DNA of 32,460 nucleotides from Paenibacillus sp. DMB20. Its GTDB lineage: Bacteria > Bacillota > Bacilli > Paenibacillales > Paenibacillaceae. Below, piece by piece: positions 14,011-21,914 of this stretch (position 1 is its first letter; every line of letters begins with the position of its first letter). The position numbers and the translations under genes were made by a program. The notes below the pieces were generated by a model. That model had not been told where the DNA came from, ran no database searches, and saw only the letters and a program-made list of their open reading frames with translations. The stretch covers positions 1 through 32,460 of the forward strand of contig NZ_LAZU01000007.1 of assembly GCF_000987955.1 (NCBI RefSeq), written 5' to 3'.

Positions 14011-14949
14011 GTGGAAGCTTTGGCGCTGGAGCGTAAAGCGGAACAAAATCGTAAATTGCGCGAACGTTTGATGGAGTTGAAGAAGGAACGCAATGCCATT
14101 ATTTTGGCTCATTATTATCAGCGGGATGAAATTCAAGAGGTTGCCGACTTTCGGGGAGACTCGTTTTTGTTGGCCCAGAAGGCTGCTCAGACGGATGCGG
14201 ATGTGATTGTCTTTTGCGGAGTGCATTTCATGGGGGAGAGCGCGAAAATCTTGGCTCCGGGCAAAACGGTTCTGATCCCGGATGAGCGGGCGGGCTGTCC
14301 GATGGCGGACATGGTTAACGTCGACGGATTGCGCAAGCTGAAAGCACAGCATCCGAACGCCAAGGTGGTCACCTACATCAACTCTTCTGCGGACATCAAA
14401 GCGGAAACCGATATTTGCTGCACATCTTCAAATGCTGTCAAGGTCATTCAATCCGTCGACTCCGATGAAATCATTTGGGTACCGGACAAAAACCTGGGTC
14501 ACTATGTTCAGCAGCATACCGATAAGAAAATGATCATCTGGGAAGGCTACTGCAACACGCATGACATGCTGACCGTCAAAGATGTGATGGAGATGAAAGC
14601 GAAACATCCTAACGCCGAGTTCGTCGTTCATCCGGAGTGCCGTCCCGAGGTTGTGGCCATGGGCGATTTTGTCGGCAGCACGACTGCCATCCTGGAATAT
14701 TGCAAGCAATCATCCGCCAAGGAATTCATTGTCGGCACGGAGGACGGGACCGGTTACCAGCTTCGACTGGACAGTCCGGATAAAACGTTCCACTTTGCAA
14801 CCAAGTTTCTTGTGTGTCCGAATATGAAAGTGAATAATCTTAAAAAACTGGTCAAATGCCTGGAGACGATGAAACCGCAAATTTATGTGCCGCCGGTCGT
14901 CGCCGAAAAAGCCAGAACCTCCTTAGAGCGCATGTTACAAGTTAAGTAG
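14011..14949 (+). CDS. nadA: NadA, quinolinate synthase
   Basis: NadA condenses iminoaspartate with dihydroxyacetone phosphate to quinolinate, the second step of de novo NAD synthesis, using one oxygen-sensitive [4Fe-4S] cluster. At 312 residues it is the short three-domain form. Likely cluster ligands are Cys96 (ERAGCPMAD), Cys181 (WEGYCNTHD) and Cys269 (LVCPNMKVN), with the spacing seen in structurally known NadA proteins. HYYQRDEIQEVAD and TYINSSADIKA are family motifs. GTG 14011 follows a purine-rich AGGGGAGAGGG site. It is first in nadA-nadB-nadC. B. subtilis has the same enzymes at a different locus and in another order. Confidence 0.96.
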   Translation: MEALALERKAEQNRKLRERLMELKKERNAIILAHYYQRDEIQEVADFRGDSFLLAQKAAQTDADVIVFCGVHFMGESAKILAPGKTVLIPDERAGCPMADMVNVDGLRKLKAQHPNAKVVTYINSSADIKAETDICCTSSNAVKVIQSVDSDEIIWVPDKNLGHYVQQHTDKKMIIWEGYCNTHDMLTVKDVMEMKAKHPNAEFVVHPECRPEVVAMGDFVGSTTAILEYCKQSSAKEFIVGTEDGTGYQLRLDSPDKTFHFATKFLVCPNMKVNNLKKLVKCLETMKPQIYVPPVVAEKARTSLERMLQVK

Positions 14950-14986
14950 CATGCGCTACTCTTCGCTAAAAGACAGGTGAGTCATC

Positions 14987-16603
14987 GTGATACCTCAGTA
15001 TTTGATCGATTTTAAGCTGCAGGATTTGCCGGTGGTGGAAACGGACGTCATTGTGATCGGGTCGGGAATTGCAGGATTGTATACAGCGATCGATATGAGT
15101 TGCGACCGTCGGGTTCTTTTGATTACGAAAAAAACGCTGTTGGAGAGCAATACGCGTTACGCGCAGGGCGGCATTGCGGCTGTCACAGCAGAGGATGATT
15201 CCCCTCTCTACCATCGGCAGGATACGCTGCTTGCAGGTGCCGGACTGTGTTCCTCGGCAGCGGTGGATGTTCTGGTTCATGAAGGCCCCGAGGGGGTTCA
15301 GGAGCTGATCCGGCTCGGCACCGCGTTCGATGAGGAGAATGGGGTTCTCGCTTTAACCAAGGAAGGAGCCCACAGCCACCGGCGAATATTGCATGCGAAT
15401 GGGGACGCGACCGGTCATGAAATCGTCCGTGCCCTGTCGATGCGACTGGAATTGCATCCGCAGGTGGAAGTATGGGATGATCATTTTGTCATCGACCTGA
15501 TCACCCGGGATCAGGAATGCTTGGGTGCCCTCGTGCAGATGCCTGACGGCGGCCGCGTATTTGTGCGCGGGCAGGCGACCGTGTTATGTTCCGGAGGGGC
15601 GGGACAGCTGTATCGGTATACAACGAATCCCGAGGTCGCCACCGCGGACGGGATTGCCATGGCCTATCGCGCGGGGGCTGAAATCAGGGACATGGAATTT
15701 ATCCAGTTTCATCCGACGGCGCTCAGCTACCCGGGGGCTCCGCGGTTTTTGATCTCGGAGGCCGTTCGGGGAGAAGGGGCCTATTTGCGGAATATTAAAG
15801 GCGAGCGGTTCATGCACCGCTACCACGAGCTGCTGGAGTTGGCACCCCGGGATATCGTGGCTCGGGCCATTGTGAGCGAGATGGAAGAGACCCGCTCCAC
15901 GTTTGTGTATCTGGATATTACCCACGAGTCGCCGGAAATGGTGAAGCACCGTTTTCCGACCATATATGAAACATGCATGCGATACGGGCTCGATTTAACG
16001 TCCGACTGGATTCCGGTATCTCCCGCTGCACACTATATGATGGGAGGCGTGAAAACGGATCTTCATGGCGAGAGCAGCATTTCCCGCCTGTTTGCCTGCG
16101 GAGAAGTGTCTTCAACCGGTGTCCATGGCGCGAACCGGCTGGCGAGCAATTCTTTGTCAGAGGCGGTTGTGTATGGACGGCGGATTGCCATGCGCATCCG
16201 GGAGCTTGCGAAAAGCGCCACGAAGGCGGCGCCGGATGCTTTCAGCCTGGACCGGAAGGAAGTCTCGTCACAGCCGATTGTCGAGCGGCGGCTTAAGCTG
16301 CAAAAGGTGATGGTGCGGTATGCAGGTCTGCGGCGGAGCCGCGAGATGCTGCTGAGGGCGGCCGAAGAGCTGAACCGTCAGCTTCCGCTCTTTCACTCGG
16401 TTCTAACCAAACGTGAGGAGTACGAATTCGCCAATATGCTTACAAGCTCGCTGCTTGTCATTAATGGAGCCTGTACAGGGAGGAAAGACCGGGGAGCACA
16501 CTACCGGGAAGACTTCCCGCTGCGGGATGATGAAAGATGGCGCAAACATATCGTTCACGTCCGCGATCAAGGAATGATGGAGGAAATCAGTGATGATGTT
16601 TAA
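14987..16603 (+). CDS. nadB: NadB, L-aspartate oxidase
   Basis: NadB is a FAD enzyme that oxidises L-aspartate to iminoaspartate, which NadA uses at once. The 538-residue protein has the dinucleotide-binding motif VIVIGSGIAGLYTAIDM at ~20-36, RYAQGGIAAV near ~62, FHPTALSYPG, EAVRGEGAYLRN with the catalytic-region arginine, and the FAD-closing motif STGVHGANRLASNSLSEAVVYG at ~380-400. Members of this family share the fold of succinate dehydrogenase and fumarate reductase, but the operon context fixes the assignment. GTG 14987 has only a moderate ribosome site (AGGTGAG). The 3' end overlaps nadC by 14 bases, implying coupled translation. Confidence 0.96.
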   Translation: MIPQYLIDFKLQDLPVVETDVIVIGSGIAGLYTAIDMSCDRRVLLITKKTLLESNTRYAQGGIAAVTAEDDSPLYHRQDTLLAGAGLCSSAAVDVLVHEGPEGVQELIRLGTAFDEENGVLALTKEGAHSHRRILHANGDATGHEIVRALSMRLELHPQVEVWDDHFVIDLITRDQECLGALVQMPDGGRVFVRGQATVLCSGGAGQLYRYTTNPEVATADGIAMAYRAGAEIRDMEFIQFHPTALSYPGAPRFLISEAVRGEGAYLRNIKGERFMHRYHELLELAPRDIVARAIVSEMEETRSTFVYLDITHESPEMVKHRFPTIYETCMRYGLDLTSDWIPVSPAAHYMMGGVKTDLHGESSISRLFACGEVSSTGVHGANRLASNSLSEAVVYGRRIAMRIRELAKSATKAAPDAFSLDRKEVSSQPIVERRLKLQKVMVRYAGLRRSREMLLRAAEELNRQLPLFHSVLTKREEYEFANMLTSSLLVINGACTGRKDRGAHYREDFPLRDDERWRKHIVHVRDQGMMEEISDDV

Positions 16604-17468
16604 CGGATATAATGAAAGCCTGGCGGAGAGCATCCGGCAATGGTTGCGTGAGGATGTCGGCTCCGGGGATATTACGACCGCGACGACGATCCCGCAAGGA
16701 CATGAATCCAAGGCGGTCATTCATGCGAAAGAGGCAGGGGTCGTTGCCGGCATGCCGGCGGCAGAGCTCGTATTTACGTTGGTGGATCCCGCCCTCTCCT
16801 TTAAAGCGCTGGTCCGGGACGGGCAGCGTGTAGAGAAGGGGGAAATATTGGCGGAGGTTGAGGGCAGCACGCATCGGATTCTGACCGGCGAACGCTTGGC
16901 TTTAAATCTCCTGCAGCGGCTCTCCGGCATTGCCACCAAGACGCGGGCTTTCGTGGATGCGCTGGAAGGACTGCCGACAAGGCTTGTGGATACCCGGAAA
17001 ACCACGCCGGGACACCGGATGCTCGAAAAATACGCGGTTCGCGTCGGCGGGGGAGCAAACCACCGTTTCGGGCTTTATGACGCGGTGATGATTAAGGATA
17101 ATCATATTAAAGGCGCCGGCGGGATTACCGAGGCCGTGAGCCGCTCCCGGAGCAGCATCCCGCATACGATGAAAATCGAAGTGGAAACCGAAAGCCTTGC
17201 GCAGGTGGAAGAGGCACTCGCTGCGGGCGCCGACATCATTATGCTCGACAACATGGAACCGGACCTTATGGCGGAGGCGGTGCGCGGGATCAAAGCGAAG
17301 TCCCCTCATGTCACGACCGAAGCCTCCGGAAATGTGACCCTTGATACCGTCCGTACGATCGCGGCCACGGGAGTGGACGTAATTTCGGTAGGACGGTTGA
17401 CGTATTCTTTTAACAGCCTGGATATCAGCCTGGATTTAAACGCCAAGAAAGGAGGCGGAGCTTCATGA
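16590..17468 (+). CDS. nadC: NadC, nicotinate-nucleotide (quinolinate) pyrophosphorylase
   Basis: NadC decarboxylates quinolinate and transfers it to PRPP, forming nicotinate mononucleotide. At 292 residues it has the expected length. Family motifs are DVGSGDITT near the start, [20 protein letters not shown] with substrate-binding Arg/His at ~132-150, [32 protein letters not shown] and the terminal [11 protein letters not shown]. It starts within nadB and ends by an ATGA overlap with coaX, so NAD and CoA cofactor genes are physically joined in one transcript. Confidence 0.96.
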   Translation: MMMFNGYNESLAESIRQWLREDVGSGDITTATTIPQGHESKAVIHAKEAGVVAGMPAAELVFTLVDPALSFKALVRDGQRVEKGEILAEVEGSTHRILTGERLALNLLQRLSGIATKTRAFVDALEGLPTRLVDTRKTTPGHRMLEKYAVRVGGGANHRFGLYDAVMIKDNHIKGAGGITEAVSRSRSSIPHTMKIEVETESLAQVEEALAAGADIIMLDNMEPDLMAEAVRGIKAKSPHVTTEASGNVTLDTVRTIAATGVDVISVGRLTYSFNSLDISLDLNAKKGGGAS

Positions 17469-18229
17469 TTCTCGTCGTAGACGTCGGAAATACCAACATC
17501 GTGTTGGGAATGTACAAAGGCAAAGAGCTTCTTCACCATTTCCGGATCAGCACCTCCCGGCAATCCACGGTAGATGAGTATGGGGTACTGATTCATAATT
17601 TGTTTCAAATGTCCGATATATTGGTAAGCGAGATTGAAGGGGTCATCGTCTCTTCCGTTGTTCCGCCGCTCGTGGGAGTGGTTGAGGAAATGTGTCACAA
17701 GTATATCAAGCGGTCCCCTCTGATCGTGGGCCCTGGCATCAAGACCGGCCTTAACCTGCGATACGAAAATCCGAGGGAAGTCGGTGCGGACCGCATCGTT
17801 AACGCGGTTGCTGCCGTCGAGCAGTACGGAGGTCCGCTGATCGTGGTGGATTTCGGTACGGCGACGACATTTGACTGCATCGACCATCTCGGCAACTACC
17901 TCGGGGGAGCGATCGTTCCGGGAATCGGCATTGCGACTGAGGCGCTGGTTCAGCGCGCATCCAAGCTGCCGCGGGTCGAGCTTGAGAAGCCGAAAAAGGT
18001 GATTGGACGCAATACGGTTCATGCCATGCAGGCGGGAATCATTTTCGGTTATGCCGGACAGGTGGACGGACTCGTCAAACGTATAAAAGCCGAGATGGGA
18101 ACGGACAATGTTAAAGTTATCGCTACCGGCGGATTAGCCGAGTTGATCGCAAGCGAATCCGATTCCATTGATAAAATCGATCCGCTTCTTACGCTGGAAG
18201 GCCTGAGAATTATTTACGAGCGCAATTAA
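17465..18229 (+). CDS. coaX: CoaX, type III pantothenate kinase
   Basis: CoaX phosphorylates pantothenate, the first step of CoA synthesis. Type III enzymes need a monovalent cation and are not inhibited by CoA. The 254-residue protein shows the ASKHA-fold motifs [10 protein letters not shown] (phosphate 1), [16 protein letters not shown] (pantothenate/dimer region), [14 protein letters not shown] and IIPGIG-like [18 protein letters not shown] 17465 overlaps the nadC stop by four bases. In B. subtilis coaX directly follows ftsH; here nadABC sits between, and coaX is translated from that transcript. Confidence 0.96.
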   Translation: MILVVDVGNTNIVLGMYKGKELLHHFRISTSRQSTVDEYGVLIHNLFQMSDILVSEIEGVIVSSVVPPLVGVVEEMCHKYIKRSPLIVGPGIKTGLNLRYENPREVGADRIVNAVAAVEQYGGPLIVVDFGTATTFDCIDHLGNYLGGAIVPGIGIATEALVQRASKLPRVELEKPKKVIGRNTVHAMQAGIIFGYAGQVDGLVKRIKAEMGTDNVKVIATGGLAELIASESDSIDKIDPLLTLEGLRIIYERN

Positions 18230-18354
18230 TGGAATCCGATGGCAAAAAAAATGTCCGGATGGTGAAACAAACGGACCGCGAGAAGAGTTATATACAATAG
18301 GAGGACAACAACTTCCTCAACTCACAACAACGAGATAGACAAGGAGGCTGTAAG

Positions 18355-19239
18355 ATGGATAACCACAAGGACCGCATCCTCCGGGGAACGGCGATGGGGG
18401 GCAAAGTTCGTGCTTTTGCCGTACATTCGACGAACCTGATCGAGGAGCTGCGGCGCAGACATGACACTTTTCCCGTCGTAACAGCCGCTTTGGGACGTAC
18501 GGTCTCTGCTGCTGCCATGATGGGCGCGATGCTGAAAGGGGAAGAGCGCCTGAGCATTCAAGTGCGCGGCGACGGTCCGATCGGACTCATTGCCGCCGAG
18601 GCGAATGGGCACGGAGAGGTTCGGGGGTATGTCAATAATCCGCATGTGGAAACGACAAACATCCGCCCGGGCAAAATGAATGTAGCCGCTGCCGTCGGCA
18701 CGACAGGCTATATCCATGTCATTAAAGACCTTGGACTGAAAGAGCCGTACCGGGGAAGCGTACCGATTATTTCCGGCGAGCTAGCCGAGGACTTTACGTA
18801 CTATTTTGCCGTGTCCGAACAGACCAATTCAGCCGTCAGCCTTGGCGTTCTGGTATCTCCCGACTACAGCGTGGCGAACGCCGGCGGATTTATCATCCAG
18901 CTGCTGCCGGGGGTATCCGATGACGAGATTAGCGAACTCGAAAAGGCAATCAGCGAAATTCCACCGATAACGACCCTTTTGGAAGAAGGATTGGAATTGG
19001 AGGATATTTTGCGCCGTCTGCTGCCCGATGTAACGATTTTGGAAGAGACCGAAATCCGTTTCCACTGTGACTGCTCCCATGAGCGTGTGGAGGGCGCGCT
19101 GATCAGCATGGGACAGGAAGAGCTGGAACAGATGATCAACGAGGACCATCAGGCGGAGGTTACCTGTCATTTTTGCAACGAAGTGTACCATTATGATGAA
19201 GAGCAGTTAAGAGCCGTGTTAGAGCGGGCCAAAAATTAA
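18355..19239 (+). CDS. hslO: HslO (Hsp33), redox-regulated chaperone
   Basis: Hsp33 is a holdase chaperone that is switched on by oxidation when it loses zinc. The 294-residue protein opens MDNHKDRILRGTAMGGKVRAF and carries the zinc site as CDC (~238-240) and CHFC (~271-274), complete with all four cysteines. The N-terminal domain motif SAAAMMGAMLKGEERLSIQ and the linker EISELEKAISEIPPIT are typical. AAGGAGG precedes the ATG. The 125-base gap to coaX includes AGGAGG-containing sequence and a poor promoter candidate (TACAAT near 18293), so it may be both co-transcribed and separately expressed. Confidence 0.95.
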   Translation: MDNHKDRILRGTAMGGKVRAFAVHSTNLIEELRRRHDTFPVVTAALGRTVSAAAMMGAMLKGEERLSIQVRGDGPIGLIAAEANGHGEVRGYVNNPHVETTNIRPGKMNVAAAVGTTGYIHVIKDLGLKEPYRGSVPIISGELAEDFTYYFAVSEQTNSAVSLGVLVSPDYSVANAGGFIIQLLPGVSDDEISELEKAISEIPPITTLLEEGLELEDILRRLLPDVTILEETEIRFHCDCSHERVEGALISMGQEELEQMINEDHQAEVTCHFCNEVYHYDEEQLRAVLERAKN

Positions 19240-19261
19240 GTATTGGGAATGAGCAGCCGTA

Positions 19262-20212
19262 ATGACGAGACAAGAGAAGGGACTGTGGGTAACCGTCATT
19301 GTCTTGACAGCAGTTGTCCTGTTTATGGGGAGCTGGATGCTGTTCTCCGGGGTTCTTTTTCAGGATGCGAAGAAAGAACCTGAAGTAGATTCCCTGGCAG
19401 TCGCATCCGTGCAGGACAGGGCGATTACCGAAGAAGAGTGGACGAACGAGCTGAAGAAGAGGTACGGCAGCGAAGTGCTGATGACGATGATGAACCGTCA
19501 GGTCGTGGAGCTGGAGGCCCAAGCGGCCGGGATAAAGGTCAGCCCGGAAGAGGTTGAACGCGAATTGGATCGGATCGGACAAGGTTATGGCTCGAAGGAA
19601 CGGTTTTTGCAAGAGATGCAGGAACAGCTGGGTCTTACCGAGGATATGCTGAGAGCTGAAACCGAGTACAGGCTCACCCTTGAAAAAATAGCCACAGCCG
19701 ACATTCGAATTGACGAGGCTGAAATCGACAGCTATCTGAACGAGCATCCGGATCAATTCCGTCCCCAAAAGCAGCTGGACCTTTCGTTCATCAAGGTTGC
19801 TTCCGAGAGCGAAGCGGAAGAGGTTATGGACCGTTTGGAGAACGGCGAGGACTTTGCAGCCCTTGCCGAAGAGGTGTCGATCGATGAATATACAAGGGAC
19901 TACGGAGGCCGGATCGGGTTGGTGGAGGAGGATGATCCTTTTCAGCCGGCTGCCCTGATGGAAACGGCAAGAACCCTGAGCAAGGGGGACATTGCCGGGC
20001 CGATTCGGCTGGAGGACGGATATGCCGTCGTATATGTTCATGATATTATCGTTCCGGAGACATTGGATGAGCAGTTGGTCCGCGAGGCGGTTCGAAAGCA
20101 GCTTGCTCTGGAGCAGGCGGCATCGTTGTCGGAGCTCGAAAGCCGGCTGAGGGACAAGTATGCCGCCCGCATGGTGGCCGGAATCCCCGGAAAACCTCTG
20201 GATCACAAGTAA
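19262..20212 (+). CDS. yacD: YacD-like membrane-anchored peptidyl-prolyl cis-trans isomerase (parvulin/PrsA type)
   Basis: A 316-residue protein with an N-terminal uncleaved anchor helix (~7-32, VTVIVLTAVVLFMGSWMLF). It has no lipobox cysteine, so it is not a lipoprotein like PrsA. A SurA-like helical N-domain follows (EEEWTNELKKRYG, VVELEAQAAGIKVS). Residues ~170-265 form the parvulin (PpiC) domain: LDLSFIKVASESEAEEVMDRLENGEDFAALAEEVS, then GGRIGLVEEDD and IAGPIRLEDGYAVVYVHDI. It should act outside the membrane in protein folding. Catalytic residues of the parvulin core look only partly conserved, so it could be mainly a chaperone. It lies 22 bases after hslO with a weak ribosome site and before a terminator, as B. 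subtilis yacD precedes cysK. Confidence 0.85.
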   Translation: MTRQEKGLWVTVIVLTAVVLFMGSWMLFSGVLFQDAKKEPEVDSLAVASVQDRAITEEEWTNELKKRYGSEVLMTMMNRQVVELEAQAAGIKVSPEEVERELDRIGQGYGSKERFLQEMQEQLGLTEDMLRAETEYRLTLEKIATADIRIDEAEIDSYLNEHPDQFRPQKQLDLSFIKVASESEAEEVMDRLENGEDFAALAEEVSIDEYTRDYGGRIGLVEEDDPFQPAALMETARTLSKGDIAGPIRLEDGYAVVYVHDIIVPETLDEQLVREAVRKQLALEQAASLSELESRLRDKYAARMVAGIPGKPLDHK

Positions 20213-20278
20213 GGATGACGCCGTGTTCCTTTTTCGAAGGACAAAGGTGCTTTTTGCAAAATAGAATGCTTTTCAAAT

Positions 20279-20331
20279 AAAACAGGTCTTTGCGGCGGAA
20301 TGATTCCCCGGCTGCAAAGGCCTGTTTTTAC
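20279..20331 (+). terminator. Terminator after yacD
   Basis: AACAGG and CTTTGC on the left pair with GCAAAG and CCTGTT on the right, with one mismatch between the blocks. Five T's follow. This closes the nadA-to-yacD transcript. Confidence 0.85.
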
Positions 20332-20381
20332 GTCGTTAAAAAAAATAATCCTGCTCCCAAATGGAAAGAGTGTACTTGTTA

Positions 20382-20410
20382 TTGACACGGAGATTGAAGC
20401 TTGATAAGAT
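20382..20410 (+). promoter_or_regulatory. Sigma-A promoter of cysK
   Basis: A consensus TTGACA (20382-20387), a 17-base spacer and TAAGAT (20405-20410). It predicts a ~150-base leader. Confidence 0.8.
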
Positions 20411-20463
20411 GAATGTAATTAAAAACCTAGCGATTTACTCGGATATTAAACTGACATAAATAA

Positions 20464-20527
20464 AAGAGCCCTGTTGATAAACAGGGCAAGACCCGGCGCA
20501 AAACTCTTGCATCCCAGAATACCGGAT
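20464..20527 (+). promoter_or_regulatory. Structured cysK leader, class not recognised
   Basis: An 8-bp hairpin, GCCCTGTT-GATA-AACAGGGC (20468-20487), is nested inside a possible outer helix AAGAG (20464-20468) with CTCTT (20504-20508). The internal single strand is AAGACCCGGCGCAAAA. A short helix follows, ATCC (20511-20514) with GGAT (20524-20527). No terminator lies between this and cysK, so any control would act on translation or RNA stability. It does not match the T-box, S-box or c-di-GMP consensus as I know them. Confidence 0.4.
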
Positions 20528-20563
20528 TGTAAACATCATCTATATATCAGGGAGGGCTTCATT

Positions 20564-21502
20564 ATGGCTAAGGTAGTAAACAACGTAACAGAGTTAATCG
20601 GAGAAACACCGCTTGTCCGTCTGAATCGGATCGTTCCCGAAGACAGTGCGGATATTTTCCTGAAGTTGGAATATCAAAATCCCGGTTCCAGCGTTAAGGA
20701 CCGGATTGCCGTCAGTATCGTGGAAGAGGCGGAGAAGGAAGGCCGGTTAAAGCCCGGCGATACGATTGTCGAAGCGACAAGCGGCAATACGGGGATAGGC
20801 TTGGCCATGGTAGCCGCGGCTAAAGGCTATAAAGCCGTCATCGTGATGCCGGAAACCATGAGCTTGGAACGCCGCAACCTGCTGCGTGCCTACGGGGCGG
20901 AGCTGGTGCTAACCCCCGGAGCGGAAGGCATGAACGGTGCCGTCAAGAAAGCGGAGGAACTGCTGCGGGATAACCCGGATTATTTTATGGCAGAGCAGTT
21001 CAAGAATAAGGCTAACGTGAAAATCCACCGTGAGACGACCGGTCCCGAAATCGTGGAAGCCATTCGGTCCGTTGGAGGAACGCTTGACGCTTTTGTTGCA
21101 GGGATCGGTACAGGGGGCACGATTACCGGCGCCGGGGAAGTGCTGAAAGAAGCATTCCCCGAGGTGAAGATTTATGCGGTAGAGCCGGCGGCTTCTCCTA
21201 TTTTGGCGGGAGGCAAGCCGGGACCGCATAAAATTCAAGGGATCGGAGCAAACTTTATCCCGGAAATTTTGAACCGGGAAATTTACGATGAAATCATCCA
21301 TGTAGAGAATGACGATGCGTTTGAAACGGCCCGCCTTGTAGCCAAAGAGGAAGGCATTCTCGCAGGCATTTCCTCGGGAGCAGCGGTTCACGCGGCGCTG
21401 AAGGTAGCCAAGGAACTGGGCAAAGGCAAACGCGTGGTTGCCATCATCCCGAGCAACGGGGAGCGTTACCTGAGCACGCCGTTGTACAATTTTGAAGCCT
21501 GA
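20564..21502 (+). CDS. cysK: CysK, O-acetylserine (thiol)-lyase (cysteine synthase A)
   Basis: CysK makes cysteine from O-acetylserine and sulfide with PLP. ATG 20564 is chosen because GGGAGGG lies ~8 bases upstream and the protein then starts [20 protein letters not shown]; it is 312 residues long. The PLP lysine is Lys45 in [10 protein letters not shown]. The substrate loop is [16 protein letters not shown], the glycine loop [16 protein letters not shown], and [14 protein letters not shown] and [15 protein letters not shown] follow. In Bacillus the paralogue is controlled by CymR and forms a complex with it. The gene has its own promoter, long leader and terminator, so it is monocistronic. 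Confidence 0.96.
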   Translation: MAKVVNNVTELIGETPLVRLNRIVPEDSADIFLKLEYQNPGSSVKDRIAVSIVEEAEKEGRLKPGDTIVEATSGNTGIGLAMVAAAKGYKAVIVMPETMSLERRNLLRAYGAELVLTPGAEGMNGAVKKAEELLRDNPDYFMAEQFKNKANVKIHRETTGPEIVEAIRSVGGTLDAFVAGIGTGGTITGAGEVLKEAFPEVKIYAVEPAASPILAGGKPGPHKIQGIGANFIPEILNREIYDEIIHVENDDAFETARLVAKEEGILAGISSGAAVHAALKVAKELGKGKRVVAIIPSNGERYLSTPLYNFEA

Positions 21503-21539
21503 TCTTATATCATCTTCCAGTTCCCTGGTTTATTATGCA

Positions 21540-21573
21540 GCCCTCAATGTTACCAAGCATTGAGGGCTTTTTA
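21540..21573 (+). terminator. Terminator after cysK
   Basis: GCCCTCAATG and CATTGAGGGC form a perfect 10-bp stem around an 8-base loop, followed by TTTTT. Confidence 0.93.
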
Positions 21574-21606
21574 GATCGGATGGAATTTTTGGGTATCCGT
21601 AAGTTA

Positions 21607-21658
21607 TCCGCTAAATGCGGTCTGTCTTCAGAGAAAGTACGTCGATAGACGTTTTTCT
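21607..21658. repeat. 52-bp intergenic direct repeat, copy 1
   Basis: Identical to copy 2 (21719-21770) except one base (T at 21625, C at 21737), with a 112-base period. Each copy holds two hairpin-forming parts: CCGC-TAAAT-GCGG, and ACGTC-GATA-GACGT followed by TTTTCT. Confidence 0.9.
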
Positions 21659-21718
21659 CTTAGAGATAAGAAAGTATAACCCCCAAAGGTTTGCTTCCCT
21701 TATCTCGCAAGAAAAACT

Positions 21719-21770
21719 TCCGCTAAATGCGGTCTGCCTTCAGAGAAAGTACGTCGATAGACGTTTTTCT
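21719..21770. repeat. 52-bp intergenic direct repeat, copy 2
   Basis: Second copy of the unit at 21607-21658, in the same orientation. The second hairpin ends in five T's and could act as a weak terminator or an mRNA-end stabiliser. Confidence 0.9.
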
Positions 21771-21843
21771 TATGCCTTTGGTAATTTTCGCGGGATGGGA
21801 CATTTTATAGGTATACGGATTATAAGCGGCTTACATTTCGGGG

Positions 21844-21872
21844 TTTTCAAGCGGGACCGGATGCAGTATACT
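21844..21872 (+). promoter_or_regulatory. Candidate sigma-A promoter of the folate operon
   Basis: TTTTCA (21844-21849), a 17-base spacer and TATACT (21867-21872). The start would fall ~35 bases before the pabB ATG. Confidence 0.5.
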
Positions 21873-21914
21873 GACAGGCAACAGACAGGCTTACGGTGAC
21901 AAAGGAGGACAGGC

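Larger units (their letters stand above)
20213..20563 (+). other. 351-base yacD-cysK intergenic region
   Basis: It holds, in order: the yacD terminator (20279-20331), a clear sigma-A promoter (20382-20410), and a ~150-base cysK leader with a strong hairpin and a 3' ribosome site (GGGAGGG, 20550-20556). No T-box or S-box signature is visible, and no credible small gene. Confidence 0.7.
21503..21914 (+). other. 412-base cysK-pabB intergenic region rich in repeats
   Basis: It holds the cysK terminator (21540-21573), two copies of a 52-bp direct repeat (21607-21658 and 21719-21770), a perfect 8-bp inverted repeat between them (GAGATAAG 21663-21670, CTTATCTC 21699-21706), and the pab promoter candidate. 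No protein-coding frame here looks real. Confidence 0.7.

Noticed and set aside
19160..20206. 348-codon open frame on the minus strand
   Set aside because: Antisense shadow of the parvulin gene. His/Gln/Arg-rich composition is typical of antisense frames.
20411..20563. T-box or S-box riboswitch in the cysK leader
   Set aside because: The T-box bulge (AGGGTGGNACCGCG) and the S-box core are missing, and no terminator alternates with an antiterminator.
21607..21770. CRISPR array
   Set aside because: Only two units of 52 bp with one ~60-base gap, internal hairpins unlike CRISPR repeats, and no cas genes.
21615..21899. 94-codon open frame across the repeat region
   Set aside because: It runs through both repeat copies, has repeated peptide segments only because of the DNA repeat, and has no ribosome site.
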